A stretch of 64,000 nt of DNA from NCBI RefSeq assembly GCF_050279675.1, contig NZ_JBNNUK010000014.1, forward strand, positions 1-64,000, written 5' to 3'. The stretch's first letter is position 1, and the number at the start of each line of letters is the position of its first letter. A program made the translations under genes and the position numbers. This DNA comes from Viridibacillus sp050279675. Its GTDB lineage: Bacteria > Bacillota > Bacilli > Bacillales_A > Planococcaceae. The notes beneath the pieces are model-generated. The model was not told the origin of the DNA. It worked only from the letters and a program-made list of their open reading frames with translations, and did not search any database. This document shows positions 1-7,152 of this stretch, piece after piece.

Positions 1-36
1 GCGTTCGTCCTGAGCCAGGATCAAACTCTCCATAAA
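1..36 (-). rRNA. 16S rRNA, 5' end only (truncated by window edge)
   Basis: The reverse complement reads as the universal start of bacterial 16S rRNA (GAGAGTTTGATCCTGGCTCA, then GGACGAACGC). Only about 36 nt of the mature molecule are inside the window; the rest of the operon continues to the left. The mature 5' end is placed at about 35-37 by analogy with Bacillus 16S, whose first bases are TTTAT. Leader RNA occupies about 37-195. Confidence 0.95.
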
Positions 37-203
37 AGTAGTTTGAAAGCTCATTAGCTTTGCTAGCGTATCATCCGAAGATGATATCTATTTTTTGTTT
101 TGATCCACCAACAGAGTTGATGTTCAAAAACATTTATTGATTAACGTCTTGCATGTTCAGTTTTCAAGGTTCATTATGTTACCGCTACATTAGCGACTCA
201 CTT

Positions 204-232
204 ATTATATCAGGATAACTTTTCGTTGTCAA
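204..232 (-). promoter_or_regulatory. rrn promoter, proximal of three
   Basis: On the minus strand this is a consensus sigma-A promoter: -35 TTGACA (227-232), 17-bp spacer, -10 TATAAT (204-209). It points at the 16S gene, about 165 bp before the mature 5' end, and is the strongest of the tandem set. Confidence 0.85.
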
Positions 233-303
233 CAACTATTTTAAAATTTCTTTTTAAGTTGTTTTCCTGAATCTATTACCATTGCTTAATCAGCAACTTT
301 TAT

Positions 304-332
304 ATCATAACAACTTACTACCTTGTTGTCAA
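304..332 (-). promoter_or_regulatory. rrn promoter, middle of three
   Basis: Minus-strand -35 TTGACA (327-332), 17-bp spacer, -10 TATGAT (304-309). It lies exactly 100 bp upstream of the proximal promoter and shares with it the GTTGTTGACAA context around the -35 box. Confidence 0.75.
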
Positions 333-402
333 CATCTTTTCAAAAAGAGTTTTAACTAAGTGTTTAGGTTGTAATTTCATTGCCTCAGTGACAACGTTAC
401 TT

Positions 403-431
403 ACTATATCATCCTACGTGATATATTGCAA
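403..431 (-). promoter_or_regulatory. rrn promoter, distal of three
   Basis: Minus-strand -35 TTGCAA (426-431), 17-bp spacer, -10 TATAGT (403-408). It is weaker than the other two, but has the same spacing and again lies about 100 bp further upstream, so a third tandem rRNA promoter is likely. Confidence 0.6.
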
Positions 432-486
432 TAGTTTTCTGTTAGAAAGTTTTATTAATTAATAAAAGACTCTTTAACTCTCTTTA

Positions 487-533
487 TATATAGAAGAAGC
501 TCCCTACCATTTGGAGGGAGCTTCTTCTATATA
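487..533 (-). terminator. Hairpin after the purine permease gene
   Basis: A perfect 19-bp inverted repeat (487-505 and 515-533, 9-nt loop) starts 13 nt after the permease stop codon. There is no long U-tract on the minus strand, so termination is inferred from the very stable stem and its place between the permease and the rRNA promoters. Confidence 0.65.
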
Positions 534-545
534 ATAGCGTTTTAA

Positions 546-1862
546 TTATCGTACCCAGATGAAGTACGCAAGGAAGACAAAGAACAATACATACATCAAA
601 GGATGAATTTCTTTCTTTCTACCTGCTAGTAACATCGTAATAGGGTAGAAGATGAATCCTACTGCAATACCCGTTGCGATGCTGTAACCTAATGGCATCA
701 TGATCATTGTTAAAAACGCTGGCACTGCAATTTCGAATTTATCCCACTCGATTAAACGTAATGATGAAACCATCAATACTCCAACTATCACCAACGCCGG
801 TGCAGTTACTGCCGAAGTAATTACATCTAATAGCGGGAAGAAAAACATTGCTAGCAAGAATAATACTGCTGTGACAACTGCCGAGAAACCTGACCTTGCT
901 CCAGCAGCTACACCTGATGAAGATTCAACGTAAGCAGTTGTTGTCGATGTACCAAATAAAGAACCGATTGTTGTTGCAATTGCATCCGCCATTAAAGCAC
1001 GGCCTGCACGCGGTAACTTATCGTCTTTAACTAAACCTGCTTGATTTGCTACAGCCATTAATGTACCTGCTGTATCAAAGAAATCTACGAATAAAAATGT
1101 TAGTACAACGATTAAGAATTGAACATTGAGTAATTCTTTAAATCCATTTGAGAATCCTTCTTTAATAGGATCTAAAGCTACCCCGAATGTAGAAGATACA
1201 TCAGGAATACTTGATACAATAGCAGTTGGTACAGCGATTAAGTTAAAAATCATACCAACAATTGCTGTAATAATAATTCCTAGGAAAATTGATCCTTTAA
1301 TATTTCTAGCCATTAAGATGACTGTAATAACGATACCGAAAACTGCTAATAATGTTGTACCTTTAAACTCTCCTAAAGTAACAAGTGTAGCTTCATTAGC
1401 AACAATGATTCCTGCGCCTTTTAAACCAACAAATGTTACAAATAATCCGATACCTGCTGATACTGCATATTTTAATTGTGTCGGAATAGCATTAATAACT
1501 GTTTCACGAACACCAGTTAAAGATAAGATAATGAAAATAATACCTGAGAAGAATACACCAGTTAAGCCTGTTTGCCATGGAATACCATATGTTAATACTA
1601 CTGTGTAAGCGAAGAATGCGTTAAGCCCCATGCCCGGTGCTAATGCAATCGGAAACTTCGCAAAAATCCCCATCACCAATGAACCAGCTGCTGCTGCTAA
1701 TGCTGTAGCTACGAACACAGCACCTTTATCCATACCAGCGTCCCCTAAAATCCCTGGGTTCACCGCCAAAATATACGCCATTGCTAAGAATGTTGTGATA
1801 CCACCTATGATCTCGCGGCGGTAATTTGTTCCAAGTTCTTCAAATTGGAAATACTTTTTCAT
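546..1862 (-). CDS. pbuG: Hypoxanthine/guanine permease, NCS2 (AzgA-like) family
   Basis: Proton-coupled uptake of hypoxanthine and guanine across the cytoplasmic membrane for purine salvage. The 438-aa protein matches the length of B. subtilis PbuG (440 aa) and opens like it (MKKYFQFEELGTNYRREIIG). It has about 12-14 hydrophobic segments and the family signature APGMGLNAFFAY near residue 75. A second conserved stretch, FFDTAGT, lies near residue 263. The ribosome binding site GGAGG lies just before the ATG. The gene is monocistronic: a guanine-class riboswitch lies upstream and a hairpin downstream, so high guanine should shut it off. It follows guaA in the same direction, as in B. subtilis. 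Specificity for hypoxanthine/guanine rather than adenine rests on the family match and the guanine riboswitch. Confidence 0.93.
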   Translation of the reverse strand: MKKYFQFEELGTNYRREIIGGITTFLAMAYILAVNPGILGDAGMDKGAVFVATALAAAAGSLVMGIFAKFPIALAPGMGLNAFFAYTVVLTYGIPWQTGLTGVFFSGIIFIILSLTGVRETVINAIPTQLKYAVSAGIGLFVTFVGLKGAGIIVANEATLVTLGEFKGTTLLAVFGIVITVILMARNIKGSIFLGIIITAIVGMIFNLIAVPTAIVSSIPDVSSTFGVALDPIKEGFSNGFKELLNVQFLIVVLTFLFVDFFDTAGTLMAVANQAGLVKDDKLPRAGRALMADAIATTIGSLFGTSTTTAYVESSSGVAAGARSGFSAVVTAVLFLLAMFFFPLLDVITSAVTAPALVIVGVLMVSSLRLIEWDKFEIAVPAFLTMIMMPLGYSIATGIAVGFIFYPITMLLAGRKKEIHPLMYVLFFVFLAYFIWVR

Positions 1863-2003
1863 GATAATCCTCCGTATGTCGTCTCATACATTTTTGAGAA
1901 TAAAAAAGACATGCAACTAGTTAAAAATAGTCGAATGTCTACGATTCCTTGCTAAGTATTCATACTCACAAGTTAATAAAAGTATCGGCAAAGCCAATTC
2001 TTT

Positions 2004-2072
2004 AATCGTAGTCAAGTTTTTTAAGGTAACTTGGTAGATACTCTCGGGCCATATTCCCGTGATTATACGACG
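2004..2072 (-). ncRNA. Purine riboswitch, guanine class, upstream of pbuG
   Basis: The minus strand carries the purine aptamer: P1 arms TCGTA / TACGA, a P2 loop with the conserved ATATGG, the junction TATCTACC, and P3 arms CAAGTT / AACTTG. The discriminating base in GACTACG is C, which pairs with guanine/hypoxanthine; adenine switches have T there. The expression platform lies in 1863-2003. The P1 3' strand CTACGATT can alternatively pair with AATCGTAG further down the leader, before a U-rich stretch, but I could not settle the exact terminator fold. Confidence 0.93.
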
Positions 2073-2094
2073 ACGTTATTTATTTATAGTAGTT

Positions 2095-2123
2095 AATATA
2101 TCACTCTCGCTCATTACTTTCAA
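2095..2123 (-). promoter_or_regulatory. Promoter of the pbuG riboswitch transcript
   Basis: Minus-strand -35 TTGAAA (2118-2123), 17-bp spacer, -10 TATATT (2095-2100), placed about 25 bp upstream of the first aptamer base. Spacing and position fit a sigma-A promoter starting just before the riboswitch. Confidence 0.65.
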
Positions 2124-2289
2124 TACTTTTTCCGAACATTTTTATATTTTTCTTTATTATAGTTCGTGTATAAGACGTTTTATTCCTCATCACTTGATTA
2201 TTACAATACATATTTCAGCAGTTTATTATGTGTTTATCTAGAGTATTATTGATAAAATGATACAAAGTGGATTGGAGAGGATTTATAAC

Positions 2290-2913
2290 ATGCCTAAAAT
2301 AATAGAACCTTCGCAACATTATTTATCAACTATCGAAAATGAAGAGATAATGCTAGAGGAAATTGAAGCAAATTCATTACTTAAAGGCTGTCAAATTGAT
2401 TGTCGGTTTGGTACTCGCCAATTAAACGAAGTTAAATTCGAGAACTGCGTGTTCCTTACAGATGATTTTACTAAAATGGAATTTTTAGATGTCATTTTCG
2501 CAAAATGCGATTTATCAAATTGTAATTTCGCCGAATCCGTTTTTTATAGAGTCAAATTTGATACTTGCAAACTAATCGGTTCTAGCTTCTTCCGTACACA
2601 GCTCAAAAATGTTGAATTACTCGATTGCCTTTTAAATTATGGCACATTTTCCGAATCGAAAATGAATGCAGTTGCTTTTAAAGATGGCCAATTAAACGAA
2701 AGTACTTTACAAGATGTAAATTTAACTCAAGTAACGTTCCAAGGAATGGAACTAAACGCAGCTGACTTTTCTGATACAAATTTAAAAGGAATCGATTTAT
2801 CTTCTTGTTTTTTCGAACAAATCAATTTAGATCCAACATTAGTAAAGGGTTTATCTATTCGCCATGATCAAGCTACTGCTATCGTTGCTATTCTCGGCAT
2901 TAATATTCAATAA
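2290..2913 (+). CDS. Pentapeptide-repeat protein
   Basis: A 207-aa cytoplasmic protein made largely of pentapeptide repeats (pattern A/C-D/N-L/F-x-x), seen from about residue 60 to 175 as strings such as CDLSNCNFAES and LNAADFSDTNLKG. These fold into a right-handed four-sided beta-helix. The C-terminal end (LSIRHDQATAIVAILGI) resembles the helical dimer tail of Qnr/MfpA-like proteins (DQA...LLGI), which mimic DNA and bind gyrase. That role is only a possibility here, as chromosomal homologues often have unknown function. The ATG at 2290 is chosen because GGAGAGG lies 9 nt upstream; an earlier in-frame ATG at 2257 has no ribosome binding site. It is a single gene with its own terminator, divergent from pbuG. 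Confidence 0.8.
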   Translation: MPKIIEPSQHYLSTIENEEIMLEEIEANSLLKGCQIDCRFGTRQLNEVKFENCVFLTDDFTKMEFLDVIFAKCDLSNCNFAESVFYRVKFDTCKLIGSSFFRTQLKNVELLDCLLNYGTFSESKMNAVAFKDGQLNESTLQDVNLTQVTFQGMELNAADFSDTNLKGIDLSSCFFEQINLDPTLVKGLSIRHDQATAIVAILGINIQ

Positions 2914-2921
2914 GAATTGTA

Positions 2922-2967
2922 AAATAGCCGTACCTCCTTCGATTAGGAGGTACGGCTATTTTTTTCT
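2922..2967. terminator. Bidirectional rho-independent terminator
   Basis: A 15-bp stem (2923-2937 with 2946-2960) is followed by seven T on the plus strand and preceded by an A-run. It ends the pentapeptide gene and can also serve the convergent YqeB-like gene, whose stop codon is at 2967. Confidence 0.9.
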
Positions 2968-3641
2968 TACACGACTCTATAATATTGCTTCGATTCAATC
3001 TCTTTTACCGAAACATGGAGCTTCCACAATTCAAATACAATTTGCAAAGCCTCTTCACTATCATCATTTTTAAGCGCCACATCTCTTGCCTTTAACAACG
3101 CATTTGCTTCAAGCGGTAAATCAGTTAATCCAGGTACCCATTTCTTAAATTGTTCCTTATATGGATTTCCATCCTTAAAAAGATAACCCCGTTCACCGAG
3201 TTCTTCTTTTAATATTTTAGTGCTAAGTTCTTTTTTATATCTGAAAAGTTCATGACCATCATGCCCAATTACAACTAAATCTTTGTGATCTACATATATA
3301 TAACTAATATTATCTTTGTCATAACTCATATCAATTTTCCCAATTTTAAAAGCTAATGTATCTTCGCTAATATAAATATTCAATATTTCATCATAAATGA
3401 ATAGAGTCAAAATAATGCCCGCGACTAATCCAAATGCCATCGTAGCAAAAATAACCCACCCCGCATTGAGACCAGCGACCAACTTAAACGGTCCTTGAAA
3501 TGGAATCCACTCTAACTTACTTGCCCATTCTGATATTGGAGGCAAAAAATAACCTATTACTAAACCAATGAGCGGCAAAATCAACCAAAGAAATAATTTA
3601 TCACCTTTAGAAAAATTCAAATGCACGGTTGAACGATTCAT
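2967..3641 (-). CDS. YqeB-like membrane protein of unknown function
   Basis: The 224-aa protein has two transmembrane segments near residues 17-34 and 58-83. A soluble C-terminal part follows, with a PH-like beta-rich stretch (about 85-140) and the conserved element KKWVPGLTDLP near residue 166. By recall it resembles B. subtilis YqeB, a conserved protein without known function; this match is moderate. The gene follows the TetR regulator by 21 nt in the same direction and probably forms a two-gene operon with it. It may therefore be a regulated membrane-stress or transport accessory protein (inference). Confidence 0.7.
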   Translation of the reverse strand: MNRSTVHLNFSKGDKLFLWLILPLIGLVIGYFLPPISEWASKLEWIPFQGPFKLVAGLNAGWVIFATMAFGLVAGIILTLFIYDEILNIYISEDTLAFKIGKIDMSYDKDNISYIYVDHKDLVVIGHDGHELFRYKKELSTKILKEELGERGYLFKDGNPYKEQFKKWVPGLTDLPLEANALLKARDVALKNDDSEEALQIVFELWKLHVSVKEIESKQYYRVV

Positions 3642-3662
3642 CCCTTCACCTTCACACTCCTC

Positions 3663-4250
3663 TTACTTCATTACATCTGTAATTGTTTGACTCCAAATTG
3701 CCGATTCCACTATTTGCATATCTAGCATTTTATAATTCAAAAGGTTATCTAGCATTAAAGCTAAGACTCCAGCCTTTGCTTGAAGGTTATTTTCCTCCAT
3801 TAAGCCAAACTCTGTAGCTTTCTGTAATACATGAACAAAGCCATCAATAAACATTTTCTGTACTTCTTTTATCTTTTGAATATAAGTCTCGTCTACTGCT
3901 TTAATACGATTTGCATACAAAGTATATTCACTTAATAAGTTCAACAATACTTTCTGCTCTTGAATCTCATTTAAATACTTCATACCACCTGTATATAGCT
4001 GCTCCATCAAATTATCTTTTGTCATATCTTCCACTTTAAAATAATTCTCAAATGCATAGTCTTGAAAAATATAAACAAAAACCTTTTTAATCAGTTCATC
4101 CTTCGATTCAACATAATAATAAAGAGACGGCTTTGTCATTCCCAACTCTTTAGCAATCATTGCAAAACTTGTTTTATGTATTCCATCTTTCGCAAATAGA
4201 TAAATAGCCGTATCTATTACCCTTTGATAAGTTTCTTGACCTTTATTCAT
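3663..4250 (-). CDS. TetR/AcrR-family transcriptional regulator
   Basis: The 195-aa protein has an N-terminal TetR helix-turn-helix (about residues 8-55, with TSFAMIAKELGMTKPSLYYY as the recognition region). A helical ligand-binding and dimerisation domain fills the rest. Length and layout are typical of one-component repressors of efflux or lipid genes; the ligand is not predictable. A 16-bp palindrome 15 bp upstream of the start is a likely autoregulatory operator. The only other gene in the transcription unit is the YqeB-like protein, so that gene and the regulator itself are the likely targets. Confidence 0.88.
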   Translation of the reverse strand: MNKGQETYQRVIDTAIYLFAKDGIHKTSFAMIAKELGMTKPSLYYYVESKDELIKKVFVYIFQDYAFENYFKVEDMTKDNLMEQLYTGGMKYLNEIQEQKVLLNLLSEYTLYANRIKAVDETYIQKIKEVQKMFIDGFVHVLQKATEFGLMEENNLQAKAGVLALMLDNLLNYKMLDMQIVESAIWSQTITDVMK

Positions 4251-4264
4251 ACCGCACCCCTTTT

Positions 4265-4280
4265 TACCTTCCGTAAGGTA
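4265..4280. promoter_or_regulatory. Candidate TetR operator
   Basis: A 16-bp dyad, TACCTT-CCGT-AAGGTA, sits 15 bp upstream of the TetR start codon. Six-base symmetric arms with a 4-bp centre and this location are typical of self-binding TetR repressors. Binding is inferred. Confidence 0.6.
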
Positions 4281-4730
4281 GATTAAACATTAAAATGCGT
4301 TAATTGTCAATTTAATATTAGGTTGATTCGTGTAGCGAATGCTGACAACGCTAGATATACCGTTTGATGAAAATATGTTTTACCACTTCAACATCAGCTA
4401 TAGCAAACTCCTTAATTCATGTAGATGTACCATCTATTAAACCTGTATATGGATTGGTAAATCAACGTACTCTGGCTTTCATCCGTTAATCTATTTATGT
4501 TTTATTTCAATAATCCATATAATCTTAATAATGGTTTTACTGGATTCAGATGTATCTTTATACTAAATTATTCCTTTTCATTATGTCAATAAGTATCTAG
4601 AATTCTTTAATATACGCAATAAAAATACAGATACATAAAATATTTACATACGTATACTACGCGGTACGATTTTTACGCTATTTATCAAAAAGGGATATTT
4701 CGTTTAATTCATGTAATTCTTTAATAAAGA
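4281..4730. other. Intergenic region without a recognisable gene
   Basis: About 450 bp with no open gene on either strand. The part around 4330-4500 is less AT-rich than the rest. On the minus strand it contains short open stretches interrupted by TGA/TAG, for example FTNPYTGLIDGT followed after a stop by IKEFAIADVEVVKHIF. This could be a decayed gene fragment, but I cannot name it. Confidence 0.3.
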
Positions 4731-4764
4731 AAAACATAGGGAGATTTTAGCCTTCCTATGTTTT
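4731..4764 (-). terminator. Terminator of the 49-aa small-protein gene
   Basis: A 10-bp stem (4731-4740 with 4755-4764) lies directly after the small gene on the minus strand and is followed by the U-rich stretch TTTTTCTTTA. Its position supports the small gene being real. Confidence 0.7.
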
Positions 4765-4772
4765 CATTCATA

Positions 4773-4922
4773 TTATTTATCTGTTTGTTTTTGCTTTTTT
4801 TTCAAATACTCCGCACGTATTTTTTCAAGTTGCTGCTTTTTATCAAATTTTCCAGGCTTGTGTTTTTCATGATACTTTGCCACAGCCACCTGACCTTTGG
4901 TATCCAATTGATATTTCCCCAC
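4773..4922 (-). CDS. Small basic protein, 49 aa, unknown function
   Basis: This is an open frame from GTG (4922) to TAA (4773). It encodes a very lysine-rich, hydrophilic protein that begins MGKYQLDTKGQVAVAKYHEK and ends in a K/Q-rich helix (AEYLKKKQKQTDK). AGGTG lies 6 nt before the GTG; a second in-frame GTG at 4931, two codons after a stop, is a possible alternative start. A terminator follows at 4731-4764. Charge pattern and predicted helicity look like a small nucleic-acid- or ribosome-associated protein, but I do not recognise the family, so no function is assigned. Confidence 0.6.
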   Translation of the reverse strand: MGKYQLDTKGQVAVAKYHEKHKPGKFDKKQQLEKIRAEYLKKKQKQTDK

Positions 4923-5160
4923 TTTGTTCACCTACTTTTCTTGACTTTAAAGAGAATCTATTCAACAAATATAATATACCTTATTTTACTGAAGTAAACC
5001 TTTTTACTTTAATAGTGTACTGCCTAACCTTGCATATATCAGTAAAAACTTAGTAAAATAATTCATAACCAAATGGTATTCATTATACTTATCTTTACGA
5101 CCTTAAATTTGCTGATTCATTTTAAAGTCATAAATCAAGTCGCTAATTTTAACTAAAACA

Positions 5161-5205
5161 AAAAACCTCTTCCAGTTATTTGTTATAAATAACTAAAAGA
5201 GAGTT
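5161..5205 (-). terminator. Terminator downstream of guaA
   Basis: On the minus strand a long imperfect hairpin (AGTTATTT/AAATAACT core at 5174-5181 and 5187-5194, outer CTCTT/AAGAG) ends in a run of six U. It lies about 115 nt after the guaA stop. Nothing else is apparent between 4932 and 5321. Confidence 0.75.
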
Positions 5206-5321
5206 TAATTTTTGAAATATAAATAGTTGTACGTTAATCATTGATTTAGTTCTTAACAAAATACGTTAGACATTGATATGACTGCGTTTATAACCTGTTT
5301 AGTTTATATTACTGAACAGTC

Positions 5322-6878
5322 CTATTCCCACTCAATAGTTGCTGGCGGCTTAGATGTAATGTCATACAGTACGCGGTTGATATGATCAACTTCGTTTACT
5401 AAACGTACTGAGATTTTTTCTAAAACTTCCCATGGGATACGTGCCCAGTCAGAAGTCATACCGTCGATTGACGTTACAGCACGGATACCGATTGCATAAT
5501 CGTAAGTACGTTGGTCACCCATTACACCTACGCTTTTCAGATCAGGAAGTACTGTGAAGTATTGCCAAATGTCGCGATCCAAACCATGTTTAGCGATTTC
5601 TTCGCGTAAGATGGCATCTGATTCACGTACAATGTTTAATTTTTCTTCTGTTACTTCACCAAGTACGCGGATTGAAAGACCAGGACCTGGGAATGGTTGA
5701 CGCCATACGATTTCATCAGCTAGTCCAAGTTCAGAACCTAGTGCACGTACTTCGTCTTTGAATAATGTTTTTAATGGTTCGATAAGTTCGAACTGCATAT
5801 CCTCAGGTAATCCACCTACGTTATGGTGAGATTTAATTGTTTGTGCAGTTGCTGTACCAGACTCAATAATATCAGTGTAAAGAGTTCCTTGTGCAAGGAA
5901 ATCCATACCTTCAAGTTTTGAAGCTTCTTCATCGAATACGTAGATAAATTCGTTACCGATAATTTTACGTTTTTTCTCAGGATCTGAAACGCCAGCTAAT
6001 TTGCTCATGAAGCGTTCACGAGCATCAATTTTGATAACGTTCATGTTGAAACCTTCTGTGAAAGTTTTCATTACTTGTTCAACTTCACCTTTACGGTTTA
6101 AGTTGTGGTCAACGAACATACAAGTCAATTGGTCACCAATTGCTTTGTGGATAAGAACAGCAACAACTGATGAATCTACGCCACCAGAAAGTGCACAAAG
6201 AACTTTTTTATCGCCAACTTGCTCACGGATTTTTTGAATTTCAATTTCCACGAAACTTTCCATTGACCAATCGCCTTTAGCGTTACATACATCGAATACG
6301 AATTGACGTAATAAGTCATTTCCGTATACTGAGTGACGTACTTCTGGGTGGAATTGAACTGCGTAGAATTTACGCTCAGCGTTAGCCATTGCCGCAATTG
6401 GACATGAAGCACTTGTCGCAATTGTTTCAAAGCCTTCAGGAGTTACAGTTACTAAATCGCCATGGCTCATCCAAACAACTTGCTCTTTTGGTAATTCGCC
6501 GAATAAAGCATTGTCATTCAATACTTGAATTTCCGCTTTACCATACTCACGGTGTGCAGCTTTTTCAACTTTCCCACCTAAAGCATGTGTCATTAATTGC
6601 ATTCCGTAGCAAATCCCTAAAATAGGAAGACCTAAATTAAAAATTTCTTCATCGATAATGAATGCATTTTCATCATAGACAGAGTTAGGGCCACCAGAGA
6701 AAATAATCCCTGTAGCATTCATTGCTTTTAATTCTTCTGCAGTAATAGTATGTGCATGCAATTCACTGTAAACTCCGAATTCACGAATACGGCGAGTAAT
6801 AAGCTGATTATATTGGCTACCAAAGTCAAGAACGATAATCTTTTCTTGATCTTGTAAAATTGAACTAGCTGACAACAT
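5322..6878 (-). CDS. guaA: GMP synthase (glutamine-hydrolysing)
   Basis: Converts XMP to GMP using ATP and glutamine, the last step of guanine nucleotide synthesis. The 518-aa protein has the full domain set. The class I glutamine amidotransferase is at 1-200, with Cys90 in GICYGMQLM and His177/Glu179 in FHPE. The ATP-pyrophosphatase domain has P-loop SGGVDSS at about 231. The C-terminal dimerisation domain ends in KPPATIEWE. The ATG at 6878 is preferred over a GTG at 6884 because GAGG lies 5 nt upstream and the GTG would overlap that site. It follows the transglutaminase gene and is preceded by a guanine riboswitch with a clear terminator, so GMP end-product control by guanine is expected. 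Confidence 0.97.
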   Translation of the reverse strand: MLSASSILQDQEKIIVLDFGSQYNQLITRRIREFGVYSELHAHTITAEELKAMNATGIIFSGGPNSVYDENAFIIDEEIFNLGLPILGICYGMQLMTHALGGKVEKAAHREYGKAEIQVLNDNALFGELPKEQVVWMSHGDLVTVTPEGFETIATSASCPIAAMANAERKFYAVQFHPEVRHSVYGNDLLRQFVFDVCNAKGDWSMESFVEIEIQKIREQVGDKKVLCALSGGVDSSVVAVLIHKAIGDQLTCMFVDHNLNRKGEVEQVMKTFTEGFNMNVIKIDARERFMSKLAGVSDPEKKRKIIGNEFIYVFDEEASKLEGMDFLAQGTLYTDIIESGTATAQTIKSHHNVGGLPEDMQFELIEPLKTLFKDEVRALGSELGLADEIVWRQPFPGPGLSIRVLGEVTEEKLNIVRESDAILREEIAKHGLDRDIWQYFTVLPDLKSVGVMGDQRTYDYAIGIRAVTSIDGMTSDWARIPWEVLEKISVRLVNEVDHINRVLYDITSKPPATIEWE

Positions 6879-6986
6879 TTCCACCTCTTCTAATATTAAT
6901 ATAACTGTTTACCTACTCATTTTAACATTTCTATACGAAAAGAACGCGTCTGAAATTACATCCTACGCGTCCTTATGCTCTATATC

Positions 6987-7033
6987 AAAAAAGGTGAATG
7001 CTAGTACATGGATTATCCACACTGTCATTCACC
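6987..7033 (-). terminator. Riboswitch-controlled terminator of guaA
   Basis: On the minus strand GGTGAATG (7033-7026) pairs with CATTCACC (7000-6993), with further pairing inward, followed by TTTTTT. The 5' arm overlaps the 3' strand of aptamer helix P1. Guanine-bound aptamer and terminator, or the alternative antiterminator, are therefore mutually linked as in classical xpt-type switches. Confidence 0.85.
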
Positions 7034-7101
7034 TTCATAGTCAAGTCATTTACGGTAACCTGGTAGAGACATCCGAACCTTATTTTCGAACATATATGAG
7101 G
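7032..7101 (-). ncRNA. Purine riboswitch, guanine class, upstream of guaA
   Basis: The minus strand shows P1 (CCTCATA with TATGAAGG, one bulge), P2 arms CGAA/TTCG around an AATAAGG loop, junction TCTCTACC, and a P3 loop ACCGTAAAT. The specificity base is C in GACTATG, i.e. guanine class. It lies about 50 nt after the transglutaminase stop. I saw no clear separate promoter between the two, so read-through from the upstream operon may be controlled here. Confidence 0.92.
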
Positions 7102-7152
7102 GTAATCAATATATTTAATTTTTCTCAATTTTACATGTTGTAACGCTTAAAA

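Noticed and set aside
2059..2241. 60-codon frame upstream of the pentapeptide gene
   Set aside because: It overlaps the pbuG riboswitch promoter on the other strand, lacks a ribosome binding site and has no recognisable features.
4320..4500. Decayed transporter gene
   Set aside because: Open stretches are short and broken by stops, and I could not match them to any family; kept only as a remark on the intergenic region.
6176..6430. 84-codon frame inside guaA on the same strand
   Set aside because: It lies in another frame of the highly conserved guaA coding sequence, has no ribosome binding site and no protein-like conservation.
7102..7152. Separate promoter for the guaA riboswitch transcript
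   Set aside because: TTGAGA and TATATT strings are present but only 9 bp apart; no pair with 16-18-bp spacing was found, so read-through from upstream is left open.
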